This document shows positions 1 through 6,155 of a DNA stretch of 10,291 bases, in pieces; positions within the stretch are counted from its first letter, which is position 1; each line of letters begins with the position of its first letter. This stretch comes from Anaerolineales bacterium (GTDB taxonomy: Bacteria; Chloroflexota; Anaerolineae; 4572-78; NAK82), in the NCBI GenBank assembly GCA_024643945.1, contig JAHELX010000140.1:1079-11369 (forward strand), given 5' to 3'. The notes under the pieces are model-generated. The model made no database searches. It was not told the origin of the DNA and saw only the letters and a list, made by a program, of their open reading frames with translations. The translations under genes and the position numbers were made by a program.

Positions 1-1738
1 TGGCCATGACTGCATAGACTCGACAGGCTAGCGGAGAGACAGCATCCCCGTCGGCCGTCAGGGCCGCCTGGCAGTGGGCTACTGTGGCGAAGGGATCACC
101 ATACCACCAGGAGAGTTGGGCTTGCGACCAGAGCAGGCGGGCCCGGTCGCCGGAAGACAGCGCTGTTCCGGCCAGTTGAGCTTCTTGCAAGGCTGCTTCT
201 CCCAGTTTATATCCCTGGGCCATGCCTTCCAGAAACCCCGTATTTTTGGCCAATGCCATGAGGGCCTCGGCCCGTTCGGCATGGTCCGTGTCGTCGGCTT
301 CGGCTACGGCGGCCTGGGCCAGCTTTTGAGCCCGGCGATAACGGCCTTGGGAGCGCGCCATGCGCGCCAACTGCGTCAGCACGTGGGAGATTTTTGCTCG
401 CTCTCCCCGGGCTTTATACAGAGTACAGGCTCGCTCGTAGCAGGTAATAGCCTCCTCGACTCGGCCCCAGTGTCTCAGGACATGGCCCTGGTATAGGAGG
501 AAGTCAGGTTCCTTGTTTACGAAGGAAGGGGACAGTGCCAGGATATAGCGGTGCAGGGTTTCCACACGACCATTCTGGAGATAGGTGGCGGCCAGGGCGC
601 GGATGGCGCGCGCCAGGCCATCGGTGCTACGGGCTGCCGTGTAGTGCTCTGCTGCCAGATCCCACAAGCCCTGTTCTGCGTAGTGATCGCCAGCCGTGGC
701 CTGGAGGTGCAAGGCCTCTGCTTCTGCTTCCCGGTAGAAGCGATTCAGGAGAAAGTCGCGGAAGAGCTGATGGTAGCGATACCAGCGGCGCTCCTCGTCC
801 AGGCTAACGACAAACAGGTTCTGGCGTTCCAGGTACTCGAGCAGGAATTGAGCATCGGTGGTCCCCAGAATGGTGTTGCAGGTCTCAGCACTCATTTGGG
901 TGAGGACAGAGGAACGCAAGAGAAAGCTCTGGACCTGAGGCGGTTGCTGTTGGAAGACCTCCTGGGCCAGGTAATCGAAGACGTAGCGATTGCTCCCTCG
1001 GAAGTGGTGGATTACCTCGTCAGCGGCTTCTTGAGGTTTCTGGGCCAGAGAGGTGAGGGCCAGTTGCAGACCAGCCGCCCAACCTTCGGTCCTCTCTTCC
1101 AGCAGGCGGACCTGGGGCTGGGCTAGCGGCAGGTGAGCCGTGATCCGTCCGATTTCGTCTAACGTGAAGCGCAGATCCTGAGTGCGTAACTCTACCAGGT
1201 CCCCGCAGGCGCGCAAACGGGCCAGGGAGAGGGGAGGTTCAACTCGTGTCGAAATCAGGAAGTGCATCTGAGGCGGCTGGTGCTCTAGAAGGAAATCCAG
1301 GATGCGGTGGTTATCAGGATTGTTGATCCAGTGATAATCCTCCAAAATGATCAGAAAGTCGTTCTCGAGAGATGCGGTTACCTCATTGAGGAAGACCATG
1401 AGAATCTGTTCCATCTGAACTTCACGATCGTCAAGCAGATTCAGCGTGCCTTGACCCAGCTCAGGAAAGGCGTAGCGTAGTCCCTGGATAAGGTAGTGGA
1501 GGAAAACGGTGGGATCGTTGTCGGCAGGGTCCAACTGGTACCAGACGAGGGGCAACGTTGCCTGGTGGGCCAGAGAGGCGAGCAAAGTGGTCTTGCCATA
1601 TCCGGGTGGCGCCGAGACCAGTACCAGCTTTTTTCCCAGGCTGGTTTTCAGTTGGCGCAACAGCCGGGTTCGAGCGAGATGATCAGGCCGGGGTCGAGGG
1701 ATCAAGAATTTGGTGTGTAGCAAGAGTGGGTTTACCAT
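1..1738 (-). CDS. MalT-like ATP-dependent LuxR-family transcriptional regulator, N-terminal part (partial)
   Basis: The minus-strand frame starting at ATG 1738 stays open for 579 codons and leaves the window at its left end, so the C-terminus is missing. Near the N-terminus, residues 9-18 (TKFLIPRPRP) match the opening of MalT-like regulators. A Walker A loop APPGYGKTT lies at residues 43-51 and a Walker B-like strand FLIILEDYHW at about 128-137. The motif EGWAAGLQLAL and a YRYHQLFRDFLL segment, both usual in this family, follow. From about residue 400 the sequence is helical and TPR-like. The family (STAND ATPases, E. coli MalT, 901 aa) ends in a LuxR-type helix-turn-helix, which would lie beyond position 1. 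It is divergent from the transporter operon, so a role as its ligand-responsive activator is inferred. No good Shine-Dalgarno precedes the ATG, but no better start is visible. Confidence 0.9.
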   Translation of the reverse strand, partial: MVNPLLLHTKFLIPRPRPDHLARTRLLRQLKTSLGKKLVLVSAPPGYGKTTLLASLAHQATLPLVWYQLDPADNDPTVFLHYLIQGLRYAFPELGQGTLNLLDDREVQMEQILMVFLNEVTASLENDFLIILEDYHWINNPDNHRILDFLLEHQPPQMHFLISTRVEPPLSLARLRACGDLVELRTQDLRFTLDEIGRITAHLPLAQPQVRLLEERTEGWAAGLQLALTSLAQKPQEAADEVIHHFRGSNRYVFDYLAQEVFQQQPPQVQSFLLRSSVLTQMSAETCNTILGTTDAQFLLEYLERQNLFVVSLDEERRWYRYHQLFRDFLLNRFYREAEAEALHLQATAGDHYAEQGLWDLAAEHYTAARSTDGLARAIRALAATYLQNGRVETLHRYILALSPSFVNKEPDFLLYQGHVLRHWGRVEEAITCYERACTLYKARGERAKISHVLTQLARMARSQGRYRRAQKLAQAAVAEADDTDHAERAEALMALAKNTGFLEGMAQGYKLGEAALQEAQLAGTALSSGDRARLLWSQAQLSWWYGDPFATVAHCQAALTADGDAVSPLACRVYAVMA

Positions 1739-1763
1739 AGTCTATGCAGCACTGATTGGCTCG

Positions 1764-1802
1764 GCCTGGATGGCCAAATCCAGGCAATCTACAAGATTTG
1801 GC
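1764..1802 (-). repeat. Two overlapping, mutually exclusive hairpins in the regulator leader
   Basis: GCCTGGAT (1764-1771) pairs perfectly with ATCCAGGC (1778-1785) across a 6-base loop. GCCAAATC (1773-1780) pairs perfectly with GATTTGGC (1795-1802) across 14 bases. The two stems share bases 1778-1780 and the first loop, so they cannot form together. A 7-base direct repeat GGCAATC (1783-1789 and 1800-1806) overlaps them. They lie 26 bases upstream of the regulator start on its transcript, if the promoter at 1957-1985 is real. An attenuator-like role is inference; the pairing itself is read directly. Confidence 0.5.
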
Positions 1803-1817
1803 AATCCGGCGGGAGTA

Positions 1818-1943
1818 ACTACTCAGGCCAGATAACCCTTGCGAAGGTTTGGTGAGAGTTTTCAGAGGGAAAATGCCTTGGCCTACCGAAAACTGCCGTG
1901 TTAGCAAGGTTATTCGCAACCTTCGCAAGGGTAGCAGAGTAGT
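1818..1943. repeat. Composite inverted repeat, MITE-like or operator-like
   Basis: A perfect 15-base inverted repeat, ACCCTTGCGAAGGTT at 1835-1849 and its complement at 1918-1932, encloses 68 bases. Outside it, ACTACTC (1818-1824) is matched by its complement GAGTAGT (1937-1943), separated from the inner arms by 10 and 4 bases. Inside, AGTTTTC (1857-1863) pairs with GAAAACT (1888-1894). The arm itself has a CCTT-N3-AAGG dyad, and a degraded third copy of the motif sits at 1901-1911. Nested long arms in about 126 bases resemble a MITE or decayed transposon end, but no clear target duplication is visible. A regulator-binding array is the alternative. Confidence 0.5.
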
Positions 1944-1956
1944 AAGGGTTGTTTAT

Positions 1957-1985
1957 ATTTTACCACGAGTGGGGCGGGGTAGCAA
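1957..1985 (-). promoter_or_regulatory. Candidate sigma-70-type promoter for the regulator
   Basis: Read on the minus strand, TTGCTA (1985-1980) resembles a -35 box (4 of 6). After a 17-base spacer, TAAAAT (1962-1957) resembles a -10 box (5 of 6). Transcription would start near 1950 and give a leader of roughly 210 bases that includes the large inverted repeat and the paired hairpins. The region is locally AT-rich. This is a motif match only. Confidence 0.4.
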
Positions 1986-2051
1986 TGAAAGCAAGTGCAA
2001 CGCCAGGCTGATTGTAAGAGCTGGTGTCAGAGCCGCGTTATAGATCTCCAG

Positions 2052-2057
2052 TATAAT
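2052..2057 (+). promoter_or_regulatory. Candidate -10 box for the transporter operon
   Basis: A perfect TATAAT lies at 2052-2057, 61 bases upstream of the solute-binding protein start. At the expected distance the sequence (around 2029-2034, AGAGCC) does not resemble TTGACA, and there is no extended -10 TG. A strong -10 without a -35 is typical of activator-dependent promoters, which would fit control by the divergent MalT-like regulator. The regulatory reading is inference. Confidence 0.5.
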
Positions 2058-2118
2058 ATGGGTATACGTCTAGCGGTGTGTCAATTCATGTCTTATCTCA
2101 AAAAGGAGGAGGAAAGCC

Positions 2119-3780
2119 ATGAGACGTCTGATGTTTCTTTTGCTCGTGGGCCTGCTCAGCCTGGCCCTGATCCAATGTGCACCACCAGCAACCCCACCAC
2201 CCCCATCTGCCCCTACAGAGGCTCCATCTACAGAAGCCCCACCTACGGAGGCTCCGGCAGCCGCTGCCCCAACGCCAACAGAAGCGCCCCCCACTCAAGC
2301 GGCCCAGGCCCAGCCCAAGATCCTGCGCGTTGCGGCCACGGCCTCGGTGACCACGTGGGATCCCAGCGCGTCTTTCTCCACCGAGGCTCTTTACATGGCC
2401 AACCTGTATGAGCCACTCATGTGGATTAACCCTGACGGCACCTTCAATCCGGCCCTGGCTGAAAGCTGGGAGACGTCAGAGGATGGATTGACGTGGACTT
2501 TTCATCTGCGCGATGGGGTCAAGTTCCACGACGGCGAGCCCCTGACGGCTGATGCAGTCGTAAAATCCATCCAGCGCACCATCGACCTGGACACTGGCGC
2601 TGCATGGATTTGGTGGATGGTGGACAAGATGCAGGCGGTGGACGAGAAGACTGTGGAAATCACGCTCACTACGCCCTATCCGCTAGACCGCGTCGCCGCT
2701 TCCACCTACGCGGCCTGGATCATAAGCCCTGCGGCTGCCGCCCAGGACTCGGCGTGGTTCGAGGAGGCGCGCGAAGCGGGCACGGGCCCCTGGATGCTGG
2801 AAAGCTACAAACCCGACGAAGAGATCGTCCTGACCCGGTTCGAGGACTATTGGGGTGGCTGGGAGGACAACCAGTTCGATAAAGTGGTCATCAGCATCGT
2901 TCCCGAGCAGGTTGTCCAGGCCCAGATGCTCGAAGGTGGGGAAGTGGACCTGGCGCTGTCTCTTCCCGTCGAGAGCCTCGAAAGTTTCCGTGCCAACTCC
3001 GACTTTACGGTATACGAAGATGCCACTCTCTTCAACTACGTCGGCTTTATGAATACCAAGAAGCCGCCGTTGGATGACAAACGGGTGCGCCAGGCCATTG
3101 CCTATGCGATCCCTTACGATGACGTCGTAGAGGTGGCAACGGGTGGACTGGGCCAGCAGGCGCGCGGGCCGGTCCCGCACGGTCTCTGGCCTTACAGCGA
3201 TGAGGTATTCCAATACACCTACAACGTCGACAAGGCCAAAGAATTGTTGGCCGAAGCGGGATACCCCGACGGCGGCTTCAGCCTGGTGCTGACACACGCG
3301 GCGGAAAACCTCAACGAAGAACGCTTCGCGCCCGTAATCAAGGACGCCCTGGCAGAGCTGGGGATTGAAGTCGAGATCCGCCCCATGCTCTGGGCTCAGC
3401 AGTGGGAACTGGCGAAGGGTGACCCCACTGAGGCTCAGGATATGTTCCTACTTCTCTGGTGGCCCACGATCAGCGATGGCTACGACAACCTCTCCAGCAT
3501 GTTCAAGTGCGAGGAGAAGCCCTTCTTCAGCCTGGCTTACTACTGCAACGAGGAGTACGACAGCCTGGTCAACGGTGCTCTCAACCTGACCGCGATGGAT
3601 CCGGAGAAGGCGCAGGGGATGTATACCCAGGCCATGAACATTTTGGCGGAAGACTCCCCCTCGCTGTTCCTGTACGACACGAAGGTATTCCGACCTGTGC
3701 CTACCTACCTGGAGGGATATGGGTACAACGCTAATTATCCCTTCAGCACCTTCTTCTATCCGATTAGAACGGCCCAGTAG
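2119..3780 (+). CDS. ABC transporter solute-binding lipoprotein, family 5 (SBP_bac_5; peptide/opine/nickel class)
   Basis: The 553-aa protein captures the substrate outside the membrane and hands it to the permease pair encoded downstream. Residues 1-19 form a lipoprotein signal peptide (Arg-Arg, then a Leu-rich core) ending at Cys20. The residue before the Cys is Gln, which is unusual for a lipobox (LIQC). Residues 21-67 are a low-complexity Pro/Thr/Glu/Ala linker with four TEAP units, a surface tether common in Chloroflexota. The binding domain starts near 68. The family hallmark, similar to FxLRxGVKFHDGxPxTAxDV, lies at about 128-147, and a substrate-domain stretch reading MNTKKPPLDDKRVRQAIAYA follows near 311-330. 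E. coli DppA is 535 aa. A strong purine-rich ribosome site (2103-2112) precedes the ATG. The ligand cannot be predicted. Confidence 0.93.
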   Translation: MRRLMFLLLVGLLSLALIQCAPPATPPPPSAPTEAPSTEAPPTEAPAAAAPTPTEAPPTQAAQAQPKILRVAATASVTTWDPSASFSTEALYMANLYEPLMWINPDGTFNPALAESWETSEDGLTWTFHLRDGVKFHDGEPLTADAVVKSIQRTIDLDTGAAWIWWMVDKMQAVDEKTVEITLTTPYPLDRVAASTYAAWIISPAAAAQDSAWFEEAREAGTGPWMLESYKPDEEIVLTRFEDYWGGWEDNQFDKVVISIVPEQVVQAQMLEGGEVDLALSLPVESLESFRANSDFTVYEDATLFNYVGFMNTKKPPLDDKRVRQAIAYAIPYDDVVEVATGGLGQQARGPVPHGLWPYSDEVFQYTYNVDKAKELLAEAGYPDGGFSLVLTHAAENLNEERFAPVIKDALAELGIEVEIRPMLWAQQWELAKGDPTEAQDMFLLLWWPTISDGYDNLSSMFKCEEKPFFSLAYYCNEEYDSLVNGALNLTAMDPEKAQGMYTQAMNILAEDSPSLFLYDTKVFRPVPTYLEGYGYNANYPFSTFFYPIRTAQ

Positions 3781-3806
3781 GCACCGGCAATCCACCCCCC
3801 TAAAGT

Positions 3807-3884
3807 CCCCCCTCCAGGGGGGGCATAAGACGCCTCCCCCTCCAAGGGGGGGGACATAAAACACCTCCCCCTCGAAGGGGGAGG
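3807..3884. repeat. Three C/G-rich palindromic repeat units between binding-protein and permease genes
   Basis: Three hairpin units stand in tandem: C6-TCCA-G7 at 3807-3823, CCTCCCCC-TCCAA-G8 at 3833-3853, and CCTCCCCCT-CGA-AGGGGGAGG at 3864-3884. The last is a perfect 9-bp stem. Spacers are alike: CATAAGACG at 3824-3832 and ACATAAAACA at 3854-3863. No T-run follows, so an ordinary intrinsic terminator is unlikely. Their place in the 186-base gap after the binding-protein gene recalls the REP elements downstream of E. coli malE, which stabilise upstream mRNA so the binding protein is made in excess. That role is inferred. The reverse strand spuriously reads LPTSPFEGE, a phrase I recall from other repeat-derived false ORFs. 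Confidence 0.75.
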
Positions 3885-3966
3885 TTGGGAGGGGGTGAAG
3901 CCTACACGATAACTTACCTCTGAGGGGGGAAGAAGGCCTTTCTCGTGGCGTTGGGCAGATGTAGAA

Positions 3967-4992
3967 ATGCTCGCGAAACTGGATTACATTCTGAAACGAC
4001 TGGTGACGTCTTCTCTGGTGCTGCTGGGGCTCTCCATCATCACCTTCACCCTGGCGCGCGTGGTCCCGTCCAACCCGGCGGCTCTGTACATAGGCCCTCG
4101 TGCCCGCCCGGAACAAATAGAAGCGATCATGATCAAGCTGGGGCTGGATAAGCCCCTGTATGTCCAGTATCTCTACTATCTTCGGGATGCGCTGCACGGT
4201 GACCTGCAGACCTCTATTGCCACCAAGCGGCCGGTGGTTCAGGAGATCACCGATCGTCTGCCCAGTTCTCTGGAATTACTCGCGGCTGGTATGTCTCTGG
4301 CCACGTTACTAGGCATCATCCTGGGGGTTCTCTCGGCTCGCTTTCAGGGTGGTCCGTTCGACGTGCTGGTACGGATTCTGTCCCTGGTAGGCGTTTCTCT
4401 GCCTGCCTTCTGGCTGGCGCTGCTCCTCCAGATTATCTTCTATCGCCAGTTGGGATGGTTCCCCATCAACGGTCGTCTGGACACTGCCTTGCGCTTTACG
4501 CACCCCATCCAGCACATCACCGGGTTGTATTTGTTCGATTCGTTGGTCACAGGCAACTGGGTGGCCTTCAAGGATGCGGCCTGGCACATCGTTCTGCCCG
4601 CCATCACGTTGGCTGCCTATCCCATGGGGCTGGTGGCGCGCATGACCCGGGCCACCATGCTCGAGGTACTCAGCCAGGACTATATCCGCACTGCTCACGC
4701 CTATGGATTAGGGGAGCTGTTCATCACCGGCGTCCATGCCTTGAAGAACGCCCTGGGGCCGACGCTGACTGTCATCGGCCTCAGCCTGGCGTATGCTCTT
4801 ACCGGCACGTTTTTTGTGGAGCTGATCTTCAATTGGCCGGGCCTGGGGACTTTTACCGTCCATTCTCTGCTCAAGGTGGACTATCCAGCTATTATGGGTG
4901 TGACTCTCTTCGCCGCAGTGGGATATGTCCTGATTAATCTGATTGTGGACCTGTCGCAGGCGTGGATAGATCCCCGAATTAGTCTGGATTGA
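3967..4992 (+). CDS. dppB: ABC transporter permease, DppB/OppB type
   Basis: This 341-aa inner-membrane permease forms half of the translocation channel. It begins with a hydrophobic helix at about residues 13-32 followed by the family motif ARVVPSNPA. It then shows further membrane segments near 103-125, 136-158, 205-228, 261-285 and 303-325. The cytoplasmic coupling loop (EAA-like) reads YIRTAHAYGLGE at 239-250, followed by HALKNALGP. The segment NWPGLGTF and a final VDLSQAWIDPRI are typical of DppB. The length agrees with E. coli DppB (339 aa). The ATG has only a weak ribosome site upstream, unlike its neighbours, so translation may be lower than for the binding protein. The symbol is a family-level name; the substrate is unknown. 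Confidence 0.93.
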   Translation: MLAKLDYILKRLVTSSLVLLGLSIITFTLARVVPSNPAALYIGPRARPEQIEAIMIKLGLDKPLYVQYLYYLRDALHGDLQTSIATKRPVVQEITDRLPSSLELLAAGMSLATLLGIILGVLSARFQGGPFDVLVRILSLVGVSLPAFWLALLLQIIFYRQLGWFPINGRLDTALRFTHPIQHITGLYLFDSLVTGNWVAFKDAAWHIVLPAITLAAYPMGLVARMTRATMLEVLSQDYIRTAHAYGLGELFITGVHALKNALGPTLTVIGLSLAYALTGTFFVELIFNWPGLGTFTVHSLLKVDYPAIMGVTLFAAVGYVLINLIVDLSQAWIDPRISLD

Positions 4993-4999
4993 TGAGGAT

Positions 5000-5017
5000 G
5001 GAAGGGTGGAAGGGTGG
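5000..5017 (+). repeat. Short tandem repeat, period 8 bases
   Basis: GGAAGGGT occurs twice in a row and is followed by GG, just after the stop of the first permease gene. It lies in the 104-base gap before the second permease. It is purine-rich low-complexity sequence, and I see no further structure of note in this gap except the ribosome site at 5083-5088. Confidence 0.5.
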
Positions 5018-5082
5018 TAGATTGCCCTATAGATTCCCTTCAAGGAAAGAAGCAGTGTAACTACTTTGCTGTTATGATTGAT

Positions 5083-5088
5083 GAGGAG
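5083..5088 (+). promoter_or_regulatory. Ribosome binding site that fixes the second permease start at GTG 5097
   Basis: GAGGAG at 5083-5088 is followed by 8 bases and then the in-frame GTG at 5097. The earlier in-frame GTG at 5088 overlaps the last base of this site and could not use it. The two nearby ATGs (5074 and 5081) are in other frames that stop within a few codons. Confidence 0.7.
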
Positions 5089-5096
5089 TGACTTCG

Positions 5097-6005
5097 GTGC
5101 AAGCGATTGACGTCGTTGCCAGTAAGGATCAGGGTCGTCAATCCCAACGTTTGGCTCATCGGCGGTTCCGCTACGCGATCCGCGTAATCCTGCGAGACCC
5201 GCTGGCCTTTTTCAGCGTGTTGGTAATCATCACGCTGGTTATCCTGGCGTTGTTTGGGCCTTGGATTGCTCCTTACCCGGAACAGGGGCGGGGCCGTACC
5301 AACGTCCCGGAGCGCTTCGATCCCCCCTCGGCAGAATACTGGTTGGGGACCGACCAACTGGGCCGGGATGTTTTGAGTCGCATCATCATCGGCAGCAGTA
5401 TCGCGCTCCGAGTGCCGGCAATTGTGGTGACTCTGGCCGTGGTGGTGGGAGCACCGCTAGGGGCCCTGGCCGGGTACACGGGGGGATGGCTGGACAACCT
5501 TATCATGCGCCTTACAGACCTCTTCCTGGCCTTTCCGTCCTTGCTTTTGGCGGTGGCCATCGTCGCCGCGCTGGGGCCTGGCTTGACCAATGCCATGATT
5601 GCCATTGCTATTTCCTGGTGGCCGTGGTATACGCGTCTGGTCCGGGGTGTCACGCTCTCTCTACGGGAACGATATTTCGTGGAAGCGGCCCGTTCCATCG
5701 GTGTGTCCAACAGAACCATCATTCTGCGTCACATTCTACCGAACTGTGTGACTCCCATTTTAGTCCAGGCCAGCATTGACTTTGGTACGGTGATTCTGGC
5801 CGAGGGCTCACTGGCCTTCATCGGCCTGGGTACGCAACCCCCGGCCCCCGACTGGGGTCTTATGGTCAGCCAGGGGCGGAGCTACATCCTGGATCAGTGG
5901 TGGATTTCCACATTCCCCGGGCTGGCCATCTTTGTCAGTGTGTTGGCGTTCAATTTGCTGGGGGATACCTTGCGGGACATTCTGGATCCGCGTCAGTATC
6001 GTTAG
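5097..6005 (+). CDS. dppC: ABC transporter permease, DppC/OppC type
   Basis: This is the second channel subunit, 302 aa from GTG 5097 (E. coli DppC is 300 aa). A basic N-terminal stretch (HRRFRYAIRVILRDP) leads into membrane helix 1 at about residues 38-58, as in OppC_N-domain proteins. The family motif YWLGTDQLGRDVLSR follows. Further helices are clear, for example around IVVTLAVVVGAPLGAL and FPSLLLAVAIVAALG. The EAA coupling loop is canonical: E196-A-A-R-S-I-G202, continuing to HILPN. Late motifs include EGSLAFIGLG and a C-terminal LGDTLRDILDPR. The start at 5088 would add three residues but leaves no usable ribosome site. Its position directly after DppB supports a heterodimeric channel. 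Confidence 0.93.
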   Translation: MQAIDVVASKDQGRQSQRLAHRRFRYAIRVILRDPLAFFSVLVIITLVILALFGPWIAPYPEQGRGRTNVPERFDPPSAEYWLGTDQLGRDVLSRIIIGSSIALRVPAIVVTLAVVVGAPLGALAGYTGGWLDNLIMRLTDLFLAFPSLLLAVAIVAALGPGLTNAMIAIAISWWPWYTRLVRGVTLSLRERYFVEAARSIGVSNRTIILRHILPNCVTPILVQASIDFGTVILAEGSLAFIGLGTQPPAPDWGLMVSQGRSYILDQWWISTFPGLAIFVSVLAFNLLGDTLRDILDPRQYR

Positions 6006-6067
6006 GGCAGACTTTTCCCCAGAGGGGACCTATCCCCTCAGGGGACGTATCCCCTCAGGGGACCTAT
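6005..6067 (+). repeat. Tandem 17-base hairpin repeat, three copies, with upstream arm
   Basis: Starting at the last base of the permease stop codon, GGGCAGAC (6005-6012) and TTTT precede three tandem 17-base units at 6017-6033, 6034-6050 and 6051-6067. Each has the form CCCC-3 bases-GGGG-ACSTAT, so each can fold a 4-bp C/G hairpin. The loops are AGA, TCA and TCA. A fourth unit occurs at 6102-6118. The 29-base block 6005-6033 recurs exactly at 6090-6118. Confidence 0.85.
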
Positions 6068-6089
6068 GGGTGGGCCAGCCTACCCGGTG

Positions 6090-6139
6090 GGGCAGACTTT
6101 TCCCCAGAGGGGACCTATGGGTGGGCCAGTCTGCCCGGT
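6090..6139 (+). repeat. Fifty-base element with nested palindrome just before the DppD ribosome site
   Basis: GGGCAGAC (6090-6097) pairs perfectly with GTCTGCCC (6129-6136) and encloses the small hairpin CCCC-AGA-GGGG (6102-6112). Its second half (6109-6139) is a 31-base near copy of 6058-6088 with two differences, so the 6005-6088 block looks like the same element expanded by extra 17-base units. The stem ends 6 bases before the ribosome site at 6142. No T-run follows that would make it a simple terminator. Confidence 0.8.
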
Positions 6140-6141
6140 TT

Positions 6142-6148
6142 GGAGGAG
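6142..6148 (+). promoter_or_regulatory. Ribosome binding site that fixes the DppD-type ATPase start at GTG 6156
   Basis: GGAGGAG at 6142-6148 is followed by 7 bases and the in-frame GTG at 6156. The longer in-frame ATG at 6066 has no such site, and translation from it would run through the repeat block and give a peptide with repeated MGGP units, which is not part of the ABC ATPase fold. Confidence 0.8.
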
Positions 6149-6155
6149 ATTACGG

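Larger units (their letters stand above)
1739..2118. other. Divergent intergenic region between regulator and transporter operon
   Basis: This 380-base stretch holds no convincing gene. The short frames in it lack ribosome binding sites and family resemblance. It contains a candidate promoter for each direction, a pair of overlapping short hairpins near the regulator start, and a larger inverted repeat at 1818-1943. If the regulator acts on the operon, its binding site should lie here. I see no clear MalT-box-like direct repeats and cannot name the operator. Confidence 0.7.

Noticed and set aside
551..1126. Plus-strand frame of 191 codons opposite the regulator
   Set aside because: It is the complement of the well-supported MalT-like coding frame, with no ribosome site or family resemblance of its own.
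1849..2043. Small plus-strand gene in the divergent region
   Set aside because: No ribosome site; it runs through the inverted repeat and has no recognisable protein features.
2683..3297. Minus-strand frame of 204 codons inside the binding-protein gene
   Set aside because: Antisense shadow in GC-rich coding sequence; no motif or start signal.
3864..3884. Intrinsic terminator after the binding-protein gene
   Set aside because: The 9-bp stem is strong but is followed by TTGGGAGGGGG rather than a T-run, and the operon continues in the same direction.
3448..4197. Long minus-strand frame of 249 codons across the end of the binding-protein gene and the repeat block
   Set aside because: It runs antisense to two clear genes and includes the palindromic repeats, whose translation gives the repeat-derived phrase LPTSPFEGE. 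It is a shadow frame.
6005..6139. CRISPR array
   Set aside because: The repeats are 17 bases in direct tandem with no unique spacers of 30-40 bases, and no cas gene is present.
6066..6155. N-terminal extension of the DppD-type ATPase from ATG 6066
   Set aside because: It would translate the repeat array; the GTG at 6156 has the proper ribosome site and gives the normal family length.
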